Assembly (NCBI GenBank): GCA_963841715.1
Contig: CAWJDP010000002.1
Location: 1-64,000 of the forward strand
Direction: 5' to 3'
Origin: DASPWW01 sp963841715
GTDB lineage: Bacteria > Actinomycetota > Thermoleophilia > Solirubrobacterales > 70-9
DNA length: 64,000 bases
Part shown: piece by piece, positions 16,080 through 24,559 of the stretch
Position numbering within the stretch: the first letter of the stretch is position 1
Layout of the letters: each line of letters begins with the position of its first letter
The notes under the pieces: model-generated
What the model was told of the DNA's origin: nothing
Databases searched by the model: none
The model's input: only the letters and a program-made list of their open reading frames with translations
Made by a program: the position numbers and the translations under genes

Positions 16080-17012
16080 CTAGGCGGAGGGCTGGGGCGG
16101 GGTCGCGGCGGCGCGGTCCGGGGCCGCGGCCACGCCCGCATGCGAGGCGAGCGGGGCACCGGCTCCGATCTCGACCTCGCGCCGCTCGGTCGCCATCTCG
16201 AGCCGCTCGGGATCGCCCCCGAGATGCCCCCAGCGCTCGAGCGCGGTCCTCTGCATCGAGTCGAGGAAGTCGTCCGAGTGCAGCGGGTCGTGGTGGAAGA
16301 GCATCAGCCGCTCGGCCTCGACCCGGTGCGCGAACGTGAGCGCGTCTGAGAGCCGCGAATGCCCCCAGCCGACGTGCTCGGGGTACTCGTCGTCGGTGTA
16401 CTGGCTGTCGTGCAGCAACAGCGAGGCTCCGCGCGCGAGGTTGAACCCGGAGATCCACTCGCGCTCCAGGCGGTCGATCGGGGCGCCGATCGCCGGCTCG
16501 TGATCGGGGATGTAGCAGAGCACGTCGTCGCCGTCGGTGATCCGGTAGCCGAGCGTCGGGCCGCGGTGCGTGACGGCCTCGGCGCGGATCGTCGCCGAGC
16601 CGATCTTCCACTCGCTCGCCGGAGCGTCGCGGAACGAGACGTCGCACGGCAGCTCCTTGACCTCGACCGGGGAGAGCGGCGCCGAGATGTAGCGGGCGAC
16701 GCGGTCCTCGAGTGACGCCTCCGGGGAGGCCGGGCCCCAGATCGTGATCCGCGACTCGGTCCTGAAGCAGGGCGGGAAGAACATCAGCCCCTGGATGTGG
16801 TCGAGGTGTAGGTGGGTGAGCAGGATGTTGATCTCGGGCGCGCCGGCCGACAGCGCGAAGCCGAGCGTCCTGATCCCCGTCCCGGCGTCGAGGATGAGCT
16901 CGTTGCCGTCCGCGAGCGCGACCTCGACGCACGACGTGTTGCCTCCGTAGCGGTTCATCTCCGGCCCCGGGGCCGGGACCGAGCCGCGCGCGCCCCAAAC
17001 CTTGATCCTCAT
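16080..17012 (-). CDS. MBL-fold metallo-hydrolase (phosphodiesterase-like)
   Basis: The 310-residue protein has the metallo-beta-lactamase motif THLHLDH (66-72), with further ligands in AVTHRGPTLGY, IPDHEP and HDSQYTDDEY. The opening RIKVWGARGSVPAPGP and conserved NRYGGNTSCVEV are typical of cAMP-phosphodiesterase/PqsE-like members that hydrolyse phosphodiesters or small signals. The last 35 residues are a disordered Ala/Pro tail. Its ATG overlaps the stop of the PAS gene (ATGA), so the two are coupled and may form a sensor-enzyme pair. The substrate is unknown. Confidence 0.85.
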   Translation of the reverse strand: MRIKVWGARGSVPAPGPEMNRYGGNTSCVEVALADGNELILDAGTGIRTLGFALSAGAPEINILLTHLHLDHIQGLMFFPPCFRTESRITIWGPASPEASLEDRVARYISAPLSPVEVKELPCDVSFRDAPASEWKIGSATIRAEAVTHRGPTLGYRITDGDDVLCYIPDHEPAIGAPIDRLEREWISGFNLARGASLLLHDSQYTDDEYPEHVGWGHSRLSDALTFAHRVEAERLMLFHHDPLHSDDFLDSMQRTALERWGHLGGDPERLEMATERREVEIGAGAPLASHAGVAAAPDRAAATPPQPSA

Positions 17013-17422
17013 CCGCCGTCGCCCCCGCGCTCGTTTCGCGGCCAGAAGATCGCCATCGCGCCCGAGGGGCCCGCGGAGGCGGAGATCGGCATTGCGCTGA
17101 CCTCGATGTCGTGCTCGATCCCGCTCGCGGAGCGGATCCGGAAGTCGGCGTGCGCGGGCCGCCCCTCGCGCAGCGCGATCGTCAGCGGGAGCTCGTCGAT
17201 CGGGATCTGGTTCCCGCCCTCGTCGAAGGGGCCGAACTGGGTCCCCCACTGCTCCGCGTGCATCTTCCCGGCCTCCTCGAACGACATTCCCAGAAGCGCG
17301 CCGGCGGCCTCGTTGTAGAACACGAGCGAGCCGGCCTCGTCGACGAGGAACGCGGGCGTCGAGATGCTCGTGATCAGGTTCCGCGCCAGGATCAACTCCA
17401 GCGGTTTCTGAGCCCCTTCCAT
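17009..17422 (-). CDS. Stand-alone PAS domain protein
   Basis: The 137-residue protein is essentially one PAS sensor domain: ISTPAFLVDEAGSLVFYNEAAGALLG, then a glutamate/proline-rich loop and an RIRSASGIEHDIEVSAMPI beta-sheet. No output domain is attached. ATG 17422 gives the normal PAS start; the frame is open further upstream but without a better start. It overlaps the MBL hydrolase gene by 4 bp and probably regulates or senses for it. Confidence 0.8.
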   Translation of the reverse strand: MEGAQKPLELILARNLITSISTPAFLVDEAGSLVFYNEAAGALLGMSFEEAGKMHAEQWGTQFGPFDEGGNQIPIDELPLTIALREGRPAHADFRIRSASGIEHDIEVSAMPISASAGPSGAMAIFWPRNERGGDGG

Positions 17423-17812
17423 CGGCGTCGCCGATTCTCGCACGGAAACAGCGGGGTTTTGCGCATTGACCGTGCATCTAATCTTCGATTTCGCCCGCGG
17501 TTCCTCGACGTAGTCGATGACGGAGGTTGAGATGCCGACGCGCAAGACCGAGCTGCCCGCGCTCGAGCCCGACACGCTCGCTCCCGAGCCCGCCGACGTC
17601 GAGCGCTACATCGAGGCGCTTCAGGGGCGTTCGGCTACTTCGCGCTCGAGCCCGCGGGCGAGCAGCCGCGAGTAGGCGAGCCGCCGGATCAGCCAGCGGC
17701 ACGCCTGCTCGCGGAGCTTCGCGACAAAGCCCCACCGGTCGCGGCCGGCCGCCGGGCCCGATCCCAATACCGATAGGCAGGCGCAGGCGGCCGTCGCGAG
17801 GTCAGCTCGTGC
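17423..17812. other. 390-bp region without a confident gene
   Basis: Upstream of the PAS gene the sequence turns locally AT-rich around 17450-17490, a likely promoter zone for the minus strand. A short plus-strand frame with a good ribosome site lies at 17532-17675. A minus-strand frame ending at 17621 (reading LREQACRWLIRRLAYSRLLARG) is protein-like, but its only start is TTG. Neither matches a family I recognise. Confidence 0.5.
17532..17675 (+). CDS. Possible 47-residue small protein
   Basis: GGAGG (17522-17526) is ideally spaced before ATG 17532. The frame reads MPTRKTELPALEPDTLAPEP and ends in a Ser/Arg-rich tail. The strong ribosome site argues for translation. The last third looks compositionally unlike the start, so this may be the start of a decayed longer gene. 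No family is recognised. Confidence 0.35.
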   Translation: MPTRKTELPALEPDTLAPEPADVERYIEALQGRSATSRSSPRASSRE

Positions 17813-17956
17813 TCAGAGCTTGCCGATCTTGAAGATCTTGGTCCCGCAGTCTGGGCACGTGCCCTGGATCGCGGGGCGACCGTTCTTCATGGTCACCTGC
17901 TGCGGGTCCTTGATCTCGACCTTCTTGCGTTCCTTTACGCAGTAACCCTCTGGCAT
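17813..17956 (-). CDS. DUF5679-type mini-protein
   Basis: The 47-residue protein carries EVTMKNGRP-like sequence (QQVTMKNGRPAIQGTCPDC) and ends TKIFKIGKL, the pattern of the DUF5679 zinc-ribbon-like family of actinobacteria and relatives. The second CxxC (CPDC) is intact, while the first is CVKE, so one ligand of a four-Cys site appears missing. AAAGGAG lies 8 nt before the ATG. The function of the family is not known to me. Confidence 0.8.
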   Translation of the reverse strand: MPEGYCVKERKKVEIKDPQQVTMKNGRPAIQGTCPDCGTKIFKIGKL

Positions 17957-18073
17957 CTGAGTGTCTCCTTTCGGGAACCGCTCGCTCGGGGCCACGCTTG
18001 CTTGGCGCGCACAGCCCTCCTCGTGGCTGAACTCGGCGCGAGGGTAGAGCACTACGCAGACGAGTTTACGCAT

Positions 18074-18092
18074 GCACGCACAAAGTGCGTGC
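18074..18092. terminator. Hairpin in the gap after the coiled-coil membrane protein gene
   Basis: GCACGCA (18074-18080) and TGCGTGC (18086-18092) form a perfect 7-bp inverted repeat with a CAAAG loop. It lies 48 nt past the stop of the minus-strand gene at 18140-18643 and about 120 bp upstream of the DUF5679 gene. It could be a terminator or an operator. There is no T-tract. Confidence 0.3.
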
Positions 18093-18139
18093 GAAAGCGC
18101 ACAAGCTTGCAATCGCGCCCGCGGTGCGTTGGCCCGTGC

Positions 18140-18643
18140 CTAGGGCGTCTTGCCGCCGGAGCCGGTGCTGCTGCTCTTCAGGCTCGAGATGTCGTTGCGA
18201 AGCTCGTCGATGTCGTTCTGGACCACCGTGAGCTGGCGCTGCGTGGTCTTCGACTGGCTGTTGCTGGCCTTGACCTCGCCCTCGAGCTGGCCGACGCGCT
18301 GCGAGAGCGACTTCAGGTTCTCCTGGCCCTTCGTCGCCTGGCCCAGCGCCTGCTGGACCGCGGCGATCTGGCCGCGGATCGCGTCGACATCGCCCTTCTG
18401 GGCGGCGTCCTGCTTGTTCGTGATCCCGAAGTACAGGGCGACGCCCGACGCGCCGAGCGCGATCGCGAGCAGCGCCGCGCCGACGTAGGTGCGAGTCCGC
18501 AGCTGGCGGTCGATCCCCGAGATCCAGCCGCGCAGGCCGTCGATCCGCTCGTGCGGACTCGCCGGAGGCGCGGGCGTCGCGCCCGTACCCGCCCCTGCCT
18601 CGGCCGAGGGAGGGGGCTTCGCTGGCTGCTGGCTGCCCTCCAT
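18140..18643 (-). CDS. Single-pass membrane protein with coiled-coil tail
   Basis: The 167-residue protein has a Pro/Ala-rich first 30 residues, a transmembrane helix near residues 54-74 (VGAALLAIALGASGVALYFGI), then a Gln/Lys-rich coiled coil to a Ser/Gly tail. No signal peptidase site is evident, so the helix likely anchors it with the coiled coil outside. The family is unknown. It lies just downstream of the rhodanese gene in the same direction (23-bp gap). Confidence 0.65.
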   Translation of the reverse strand: MEGSQQPAKPPPSAEAGAGTGATPAPPASPHERIDGLRGWISGIDRQLRTRTYVGAALLAIALGASGVALYFGITNKQDAAQKGDVDAIRGQIAAVQQALGQATKGQENLKSLSQRVGQLEGEVKASNSQSKTTQRQLTVVQNDIDELRNDISSLKSSSTGSGGKTP

Positions 18644-18666
18644 GGGAATCGGCGCCGCAGGCTACT

Positions 18667-19041
18667 TCATCCTCGGCCGGTGTCAGGGGGGCGCCGCGGG
18701 ATGACCTCGCCGTCCTCGGGTTCGAGCGGCAGGCCGTGCTTGCTCCAGGCGAGGATGCCCCCCTCCATCGCCTCCGCGTCGTAGCCCGCCTCTGTGAACG
18801 CGGCCACGGCGAGCGCCGAGCGGCCGTCGCCGCGGCAGTGGAAGACGATCGGCCGGTCGCGGTCGATCGTCTCCGCCTCGGCGGTCAGCTGGGTGAGCTC
18901 GATGTGGCGGGCGCCCGCGATGTGGCCCGCGTCCCACTCGTAGCCCTCCCGGACGTCGATCACCTGGGCCTCGCCGGACTCGAGCAGCTTCGCGACGCGC
19001 TCGGGGGAGAGCCCTGTCGCCTGTTCGGGTTCGGCGGCCAT
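18667..19041 (-). CDS. Single-domain rhodanese-like sulfurtransferase
   Basis: The 124-residue protein is one rhodanese domain with the active-site loop HCRGDGRS and Cys69, preceded by QVIDVREGYEWDAGHIAGA. Such proteins move sulfane sulfur from thiosulfate, polysulfide or protein donors. An acidic/proline C-terminal tail follows. It has no targeting signal, so it is presumably cytoplasmic. It is divergent from the thiolase gene. Confidence 0.9.
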   Translation of the reverse strand: MAAEPEQATGLSPERVAKLLESGEAQVIDVREGYEWDAGHIAGARHIELTQLTAEAETIDRDRPIVFHCRGDGRSALAVAAFTEAGYDAEAMEGGILAWSKHGLPLEPEDGEVIPRRPPDTGRG

Positions 19042-19136
19042 CCGGGGGACCGAGCCTAGCGTCCACCAACTCCTCGCCGCGCGCCCATCCCTACCATGGT
19101 GACGCTCAAGTCTTCGCCCAAGAAGGAGATGACCGA

Positions 19137-20294
19137 ATGCCCGAAGCCGTGATCGTCGACGCCGTCCGCAGCCCGATCGGGCGTGCGTTCAAGGGGTCGC
19201 TCGCCCAGCTGCGCCCGGATGAGACCGGCGCCTACGTCGTCGACCAGCTTCTGGAGCGAAATCCGGACGTGGAGCCGGACTCGATCGAGGACCTGTTCTG
19301 CGGCTGCGGGATGCCGCAGGGCCTGCAGGCGTTCAACATCGCCCGGATCATGGTCCTGCTCTCCGAGCACCTGCCGCAGAGCGTGAACGGGGTGACGATG
19401 TCCCGCTACTGCGCCTCGAGCCTCGATGCGATCCGCCACGCCGCGAACGCGGTCAGGGCCGGCCAGGGCGAGACCTATATCGCCGCCGGCGTCGAGTGGG
19501 TGAGCCGTTACAACGAGCGCACGGAGCCCGCCGGCGTCGACGACCAGAACAAGAAGCTGCAGGGAAACGACGGCCAGCCGAACGCCTACATCGAGATGGG
19601 GCTGACGGCGGTCAACGTCGCGAAGAAGTACGAGGTCAGCCGGGCCGACATGGACAAGTACGCGCAGCGCTCGCAGGAGCTCGCCGTCCAGTCCCAGGAG
19701 GACGGCTACTTCGACCGCGAGATCGTCCCGGTCAAGGTCGGTGACGACGAGGTCGCCAAGGACGACGGCCCGCGCCCGAGCTCGACGCTCGAGAAGCTCG
19801 CCGAGCTCCCAGAGGCGTTCGGGGGTGGCGGCGTCACCGCCGGCAACTCGTGCCCGCTCAACGACGGCGCCGCCGCGGTCCTCGTGATGTCGGACGAGCG
19901 CGCGAAAGGGCTCGGTCTGTCGCCGCGCGCCCGGATCGTGACCGCGGCGACGTGGGGAAACGAGCCCGAGTACATGGGCGTGGCGCCAATCGGCGCGATC
20001 AAGAAGGTCCTCGAGCGCGCGGGGATGTCGATGAGCGACGTCGGGGCAGTCGAGCTCAACGAGGCGTTCGCCGCCCAGGTGATCCCGATCATGGACGAGT
20101 GTGACATCGCGCTCGAGAAGCTGAACACGCACGGCGGCGCAATCGCGCTCGGGCATCCGTTCGGGATGACCGGCGCGCGGATCATGACCACGCTGCTGAA
20201 CGCGATGGAAACCGACGATCACGAGATCGGGCTGGAGACGATGTGCGTCGCCGGTGGGCAGGGCGAGGCGATGATCGTCGAGCGGGTCAGCTGA
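19137..20294 (+). CDS. Acetyl-CoA acetyltransferase / thiolase
   Basis: The 385-residue enzyme has the three thiolase catalytic sites: Cys92 in MSRYCASSLDA, His340 in ALGHPFGMTGAR and Cys370 in MCVAGGQGEAM. It performs reversible thiolysis or Claisen condensation of acyl-CoA, most likely in fatty-acid beta-oxidation. AAGGAG lies 11 nt before ATG 19137. A TetR regulator follows 35 bp downstream on the same strand and may control it. Whether it acts on long or short chains cannot be told. Confidence 0.93.
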   Translation: MPEAVIVDAVRSPIGRAFKGSLAQLRPDETGAYVVDQLLERNPDVEPDSIEDLFCGCGMPQGLQAFNIARIMVLLSEHLPQSVNGVTMSRYCASSLDAIRHAANAVRAGQGETYIAAGVEWVSRYNERTEPAGVDDQNKKLQGNDGQPNAYIEMGLTAVNVAKKYEVSRADMDKYAQRSQELAVQSQEDGYFDREIVPVKVGDDEVAKDDGPRPSSTLEKLAELPEAFGGGGVTAGNSCPLNDGAAAVLVMSDERAKGLGLSPRARIVTAATWGNEPEYMGVAPIGAIKKVLERAGMSMSDVGAVELNEAFAAQVIPIMDECDIALEKLNTHGGAIALGHPFGMTGARIMTTLLNAMETDDHEIGLETMCVAGGQGEAMIVERVS

Positions 20295-20329
20295 TCGCGC
20301 GGCGCCCCGGCGCCGTATTGGAACCCTGG

Positions 20330-20947
20330 ATGCCCGAATCCGCTACTCGTGCGAAGCGGCTCGAGCCCGAGGAGCGCCGCGAGTCGATCCTCGACGTCGC
20401 CCAGGAGCTGTTCTCCCAGCGGGGGTTCGAGCAGGTGAACGTGGCCGACGTCGCGAGCGCGGCCGGCGTCGCCCGGCCGCTGATCCACCACTACTTCGGC
20501 AGCAAGCGCGGGCTTTACCTCGCGGTCGCGCAGCGGTTCGCGGCCGACGCGGGGGCCGGGATCGAGATGGTCCAGGACGCTCCGCTCGAGGAGCTCGTGC
20601 CGCGCAACGTCGACGCCTGGCTCGGCTACTTCGAGGCCAACCGCGTCGCGGTCACCGCGTTGCTTTGGAGCGAGGGGCCCGAACCGGGCATCGACGACCT
20701 CTTCGACCGCGCCCGCGAGGCCGTGATCGACAGCATGGCGATCAACCACTTCGGGACCAGCGAGGTCCCGGAGTCGGTGCGGTTCGTGCTTCGCGGCTAC
20801 ACCGGGCTCGTGCGATCGGCGATGCGCGAATGGCTGCTGCTCGAGCGCGCGACGCGGGAGGAGGTCCGCGCGCTGATGATCAACTCGTTGTTCTGTCTCG
20901 TCCGCGAGGTCATTCCAACGATCTCGGTCCTCGAGCCCCGGCGGTAG
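20330..20947 (+). CDS. TetR-family transcriptional regulator
   Basis: The 205-residue protein begins with a standard TetR DNA-binding domain: RRESILDVAQELFSQRGFEQ, then VADVASAAGVARPLIHHYFG as the helix-turn-helix. The C-terminal ligand domain is variable. ATG 20330 is chosen because the longer frame upstream overlaps the thiolase gene and is low-complexity. Placement after a thiolase gene suggests control of fatty-acid or acyl-CoA metabolism, which is inference. Confidence 0.88.
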   Translation: MPESATRAKRLEPEERRESILDVAQELFSQRGFEQVNVADVASAAGVARPLIHHYFGSKRGLYLAVAQRFAADAGAGIEMVQDAPLEELVPRNVDAWLGYFEANRVAVTALLWSEGPEPGIDDLFDRAREAVIDSMAINHFGTSEVPESVRFVLRGYTGLVRSAMREWLLLERATREEVRALMINSLFCLVREVIPTISVLEPRR

Positions 20948-20971
20948 ACCCGCCCGCCGGCCGGCGCGCGC

Positions 20972-21238
20972 GTGGAGCTCGTCCCAACCGTAATCAGCGT
21001 CGGCTGGGCGTCCGGCGCCAGCGCGTACGCGACTGTCGCGCTGCTCGGGATCATCGGGCGCGCCGGGGTCGGCGAGGTCCCGGAGCCGCTGACGGGGACG
21101 CCCGTGATCGCGGTCGCCCTGACCCTCTGTGCGATCGAGTCCGTCGTCGACAAGATCCCCTATCTCGCCAAGCGCGCGTGGCGGGCGCTGCGCCGGCGCT
21201 GGCGCGGGTCGCGCGACCCGCCCCCGGCCGAGTCGTGA
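20972..21238 (+). CDS. DUF4126-like small membrane protein
   Basis: The 88-residue protein has two hydrophobic segments: WASGASAYATVALLGIIGRAG and TPVIAVALTLCAIESVVDKIPYL. The SG.SAY start and the ESVVDKIPYL motif are typical of DUF4126 proteins, but this copy is about half the usual length, so it may be a minimal or truncated member. GTG start. Its stop overlaps the next start as GTGA, which couples it to the DUF167 protein. Confidence 0.65.
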   Translation: MELVPTVISVGWASGASAYATVALLGIIGRAGVGEVPEPLTGTPVIAVALTLCAIESVVDKIPYLAKRAWRALRRRWRGSRDPPPAES

Positions 21239-21501
21239 GCGCCGAGATCCGCGTCCGGCTCCAGCCGCGCGCGCGACGCAACGAGATCGCCGGCGTCCGC
21301 GGCGGGGTCGTCGTCGTTCGAGTCACCGCGCCTCCGGTCGAGGGACGGGCGAACGAGGCGCTGCGGCGCGTGATCGCGCGGCGGGCCCGAGTCGCGAAGG
21401 GCCGCGTCGAGATCGTCCGCGGGACGCGGTCCCGCGACAAGGTCGTCCGCGTCCAAGGGCTCGACGAGGTCTCGCTGAAGCGGCGACTCGCGGCGGGTTA
21501 G
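21235..21501 (+). CDS. DUF167 (YggU-type) protein
   Basis: The 88-residue protein matches the YggU/DUF167 pattern: IRVRLQPRARRNEI, then RVTAPPVEGRANEALRRVIA and VEIVRGTRSRDKVVRV. The fold is small alpha/beta and its function is unknown to me. The start is GTG 21235 in the GTGA overlap. The stop (TAG 21499-21501) overlaps the convergent gene at 21498-21839. Confidence 0.85.
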   Translation: MSAEIRVRLQPRARRNEIAGVRGGVVVVRVTAPPVEGRANEALRRVIARRARVAKGRVEIVRGTRSRDKVVRVQGLDEVSLKRRLAAG

Positions 21502-21839
21502 CGGCCTCGCTGCTTGGTCGCTGCGGCGATCGCCCGCTCGTAGTTCTGGCGGAAGAGCTCGATCACGGCCTCGACGTCGCCGGGGCCCCCGATCGGGACC
21601 GTGACCCAGCCCGAGCCGGGCTTCGTCCAGCGGTGCTCGCGGGCGCGACCGGACGCGATCAGCTCGTCGCGGACGCCGACCGGGAACGGGAGGTCGGCGG
21701 CGCTGTCGCCGTGCAGGTGGCCGAGCTGGCGGCGGCCAAGCTTGAACTCGACGCCTCCGAAGCGGTGCGGGCCGCTCGTCACCTCGGGCCAGCCGCCGAC
21801 CTCGTCGGCAATCCGCGCCCCGGCGCGGGACGCGCTCAT
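21498..21839 (-). CDS. Small luciferase-domain-type (DUF5519-like) protein
   Basis: The 113-residue protein contains GGVEFKLGRRQLGHLHGDSA and REHRWTKPGSGWVTVPI, the pattern of the small DUF5519/luciferase-domain proteins. These bind unknown ligands; light emission is not implied. Its ATG overlaps the stop of the preceding ABC permease gene (ATGA), so it is the last gene of the exporter operon. Confidence 0.7.
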   Translation of the reverse strand: MSASRAGARIADEVGGWPEVTSGPHRFGGVEFKLGRRQLGHLHGDSAADLPFPVGVRDELIASGRAREHRWTKPGSGWVTVPIGGPGDVEAVIELFRQNYERAIAAATKQRGR

Positions 21840-22612
21840 CCCGCCGCCTCCGCCTTTCGCAGCCCGCCGCGGGCGAACGCGGTGAGCAGCAGCGCGGCCG
21901 CGGCGGCGGCGGCGAAAGCAAGCGCGACGTGGATCGGCTCGCCCGCCATCAGCCCGCGGCCGGCCTCGACGATCGCGGTCATCGGGTTGAGCTTCGCGAC
22001 GGTCGAGATCCACCCTTGGAGCAGCTCGCGCGGCACGTAGACCGGCGCCGTCATCAGGATCAGAAACACCGGGAGCTGCATCAACGGCGCGGCCTGGAGC
22101 GTGCGCAGGCGGGTCATCATCCCCGCCGCGAAGAGGAAGAACGCGACGTTGACGACGAGCGCGAGGCCGATCAGGCCGCCGAGGTCGATGCCGGTGCCGG
22201 CGACGTCCATCCCCGTGACGACGGCGATCGCGAACACGATCGCCCACACGAACAGCGCGCGGATCACGGCGGCGACCCCGAAGCCGGTGATCACGGCCGA
22301 GCGGTCGCGCGCGGCGAGGAACAGGCGCCGGGTGAACCCGGAGTCGAAGTCGGCGCCGATCGAGAACCCGAGGAACACTCCCCCGAACGCCGCCGACTGC
22401 AGCAGCACGAACACGAACTGGAACGCGTTGTAGTCGTAGTAGGTGAACCCGGGGAGGTTGCCGAGCGTCGACAGGCCGCCGGCGAACGCCATGTAGAAGA
22501 ACAGCGGAAAGATCAGCGCCGGGAGCAGCAGCGCAGGATGGCGGCTGGCCGAGTGAAGGTTTCGCCACGCGACGGTGCGGACGACGGACAGGTAGCGGCG
22601 GCGCGCGCTCAC
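21836..22612 (-). CDS. ABC-2 type exporter permease (second)
   Basis: The 258-residue protein has six predicted helices and the ABC-2 signatures ADFDSGFTRRLFLAARDRSA (coupling region) and LNPMTAIVEAGRGLMAGE near the C terminus. It pairs with the permease encoded just upstream and the DrrA-like ATPase. It overlaps neighbours by 4 bp on each side, showing tight coupling. Confidence 0.9.
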   Translation of the reverse strand: MSARRRYLSVVRTVAWRNLHSASRHPALLLPALIFPLFFYMAFAGGLSTLGNLPGFTYYDYNAFQFVFVLLQSAAFGGVFLGFSIGADFDSGFTRRLFLAARDRSAVITGFGVAAVIRALFVWAIVFAIAVVTGMDVAGTGIDLGGLIGLALVVNVAFFLFAAGMMTRLRTLQAAPLMQLPVFLILMTAPVYVPRELLQGWISTVAKLNPMTAIVEAGRGLMAGEPIHVALAFAAAAAAALLLTAFARGGLRKAEAAG

Positions 22613-23412
22613 GTCCGCACCATCCGCTCGCGAAGCGCGAACGTCGCCAGCGTCAGCCCGACGGCGAAGATCGCCGCCGCGACGCCGAACCCGAGCGCGA
22701 GCGCCTCGGGGTCCCAGCCGGTGATGACCAGGCTCCGCAGCCCCTCGACCAGGTAGCTGACCGGGTTGATCGTCGCGACGGTCCGGAACCAGTCCTGCTC
22801 GATCAGGTTGCGCGGCAGCACCGCCGAGCTCAGGAACAGGAGGATGAACATCAACGGGAACAGGCCCTGGACGGCCTCACCCGAGCCGGTCCGCAGCCCC
22901 GCGAACAGGCCGATCGATCCGAACGCGGCGCAGATGCACAGCGAGAGCGCGAAGATCACCACCGCGCCGAGGACTCCGGACTGGATCTCGACCCCGGCCG
23001 CGAGGCCCGCGGCGAGGAACGCGATCGCCTGGATCGTCCCGATCAGCAGAACGCCTGTGAGCTGCCCGGCGAGCAGCGAAGGTGCCCGCATCGGCGTCAG
23101 CGAGAGGCGGTTGAAGAACCCGTCGGCGATGTCCTGGGCGATGTTCGTCCCCGCGGTGTTGGTCGCGAACAGCGAGCCCTGCATGAACGGGAACGCGAGC
23201 GCGAACGCGACGTAGCTGTCGGCCGGAAACCCGGGCACGTTCGTTGCGTCGCTGAGCCCGGACGAGTTGATCGCGAGCAGGAAGAGTGGGAAGACGAGCG
23301 GCGGGACGATGATGATCGGCTGGCGCGCCGTGCGCACCACCGAGCGCCAGGCGAGATAGCGCGCCTGGGAGCCGAACCGGGTCGCCGCCGCGGAGCTCGA
23401 CACGTCGCTCAC
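22609..23412 (-). CDS. ABC-2 type exporter permease (first)
   Basis: The 267-residue protein has six predicted helices. DIADGFFNRLSLTPMRAPSL is the coupling loop and NPVSYLVEGLRSLVITGWD the C-terminal ABC-2 motif. It is DrrB-like. The GTG start at 23412 abuts the ATPase stop. With its partner permease it should form a heterodimeric drug, lipid or small-molecule exporter. The substrate is unknown. Confidence 0.9.
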   Translation of the reverse strand: MSDVSSSAAATRFGSQARYLAWRSVVRTARQPIIIVPPLVFPLFLLAINSSGLSDATNVPGFPADSYVAFALAFPFMQGSLFATNTAGTNIAQDIADGFFNRLSLTPMRAPSLLAGQLTGVLLIGTIQAIAFLAAGLAAGVEIQSGVLGAVVIFALSLCICAAFGSIGLFAGLRTGSGEAVQGLFPLMFILLFLSSAVLPRNLIEQDWFRTVATINPVSYLVEGLRSLVITGWDPEALALGFGVAAAIFAVGLTLATFALRERMVRT

Positions 23413-24471
23413 CTAGGCGGGCACCGGCTCGCGAGCGTGCTCGCCGGTGTCCTCCTCGTCGACGGCCTCGTCGCCCGCGCCCTCGAGCGAGCGGCCGGTC
23501 TTGTTCAGGAACACGTCGTCGAGGGAGGGCGCGTGCAGCTCGAGGTTCGCGAGCCTGACGCCCTCGGCGTCGAGCGCGCGGACGATGTCGGCGAGCTCGT
23601 CGACGCCGTCGCGCAGCCTCACCGCGATCCCCTCGGCGGCCGGGACGCGGTCGCCGAAGCGCGCGAGGACGCCCTCGGCGCGAATGTGGTCGGTCTCCTC
23701 GGCGGGCGTCACCTCGACCGTCGGCCGACCGATCTCGGCCTTGAGCGCGGCCGGGGTGCCCTCGGCGACGATCTGGCCGTGGTCGATGATCCCGATCCGG
23801 TCGGCGAGCGTGTCGGCCTCCTCGAGGTACTGCGTGGTCAGGAACACGGTCACACCGCGGTCGCGGGCGAGGCGCGCGACCTCGTCCCACAGCGCCGCGC
23901 GGCTCTGGATGTCAAGCCCGGTCGTGGGCTCGTCGAGGAACAGGATCCGCGGCTCGTGGACGAGCGCGAGCGCGAGGTCGAGGCGGCGCTTCATCCCGCC
24001 CGAGTAGCCGCCGACGCGGCGGTCGGCTGCGTCGGCGAGGCCGACGCGCTCGAGCAGCGCGTCGCCGCGCCGCTTGATCTCCGCCTTGTCGAGACCATGG
24101 AGCCCGCCCTGGAGTCGCATGTGCTCGCGGCCGGTCAGCAGCTGGTCGAGGGCGGCATCCTGGAGCGCGACGCCGATCGCGTCGCGGACGTCGGCGCCCT
24201 GCTTGAGGATGTCGTAGCCGGCGACCCGAGCCGTGCCCGCGGTGGGCGGCAGCAGCGTCGTCAGCATGTGAACGGTCGTCGACTTGCCGGCGCCGTTCGG
24301 GCCGAGGAAGCCGTAGATCTCGCCGGGCGCGACGCGGAGGTCGATCCCGGCGACGGCGCGGGGGCCGTTCTTGAACTCGCGCACCAGGTCCTCGACCTCG
24401 ATCCCGTTCGCGGGCTCGGATCCTGCGGGGCTCGCGGCGTCGGTCGCGTCGGCGTTGACGTTCAAGTTCAT
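23413..24471 (-). CDS. DrrA-family ABC exporter ATPase
   Basis: From ATG 24471 the protein has 352 residues. It carries Walker A GPNGAGKST (57-65), signature YSGGMKRR, Walker B ILFLDEPTTGLD and a DrrA-type C-terminal regulatory domain ending near LELHAPSLDDVFLNKTG. GGAG lies 7 nt before ATG 24471; an earlier ATG at 24519 gives 16 more residues and would be close to leaderless. It is divergent from a MarR gene that probably represses it. DrrA homologues energise export of hydrophobic compounds. Confidence 0.92.
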   Translation of the reverse strand: MNLNVNADATDAASPAGSEPANGIEVEDLVREFKNGPRAVAGIDLRVAPGEIYGFLGPNGAGKSTTVHMLTTLLPPTAGTARVAGYDILKQGADVRDAIGVALQDAALDQLLTGREHMRLQGGLHGLDKAEIKRRGDALLERVGLADAADRRVGGYSGGMKRRLDLALALVHEPRILFLDEPTTGLDIQSRAALWDEVARLARDRGVTVFLTTQYLEEADTLADRIGIIDHGQIVAEGTPAALKAEIGRPTVEVTPAEETDHIRAEGVLARFGDRVPAAEGIAVRLRDGVDELADIVRALDAEGVRLANLELHAPSLDDVFLNKTGRSLEGAGDEAVDEEDTGEHAREPVPA

Positions 24472-24529
24472 ACGGTCTCCGTTCGGGGTCGCCTTCGGCG
24501 AGTGTTGTTGGCGTGCCATATTGTTGACC

Positions 24530-24559
24530 GTAGCAAATATCTACCCGATCGAGTATGCT
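24530..24559. promoter_or_regulatory. Divergent control region of the exporter and MarR genes
   Basis: GTAG (24530-24533) and CTAC (24541-24544) form a 15-bp inverted repeat around CAAATAT, an AT-rich spot in GC-rich DNA. On the plus strand TATGCT (24554-24559) lies 7 nt before GTG 24567. On the minus strand GATATT (24541-24536) is a possible -10 with TTGCGA (24564-24559) as -35. A MarR dimer bound here would block both directions. Confidence 0.45.

Noticed and set aside
17621..17770. Minus-strand frame reading LREQACRWLIRRLAYSRLL
   Set aside because: Protein-like, but its only start is a TTG without a ribosome site and it overlaps a better-supported small plus-strand frame.
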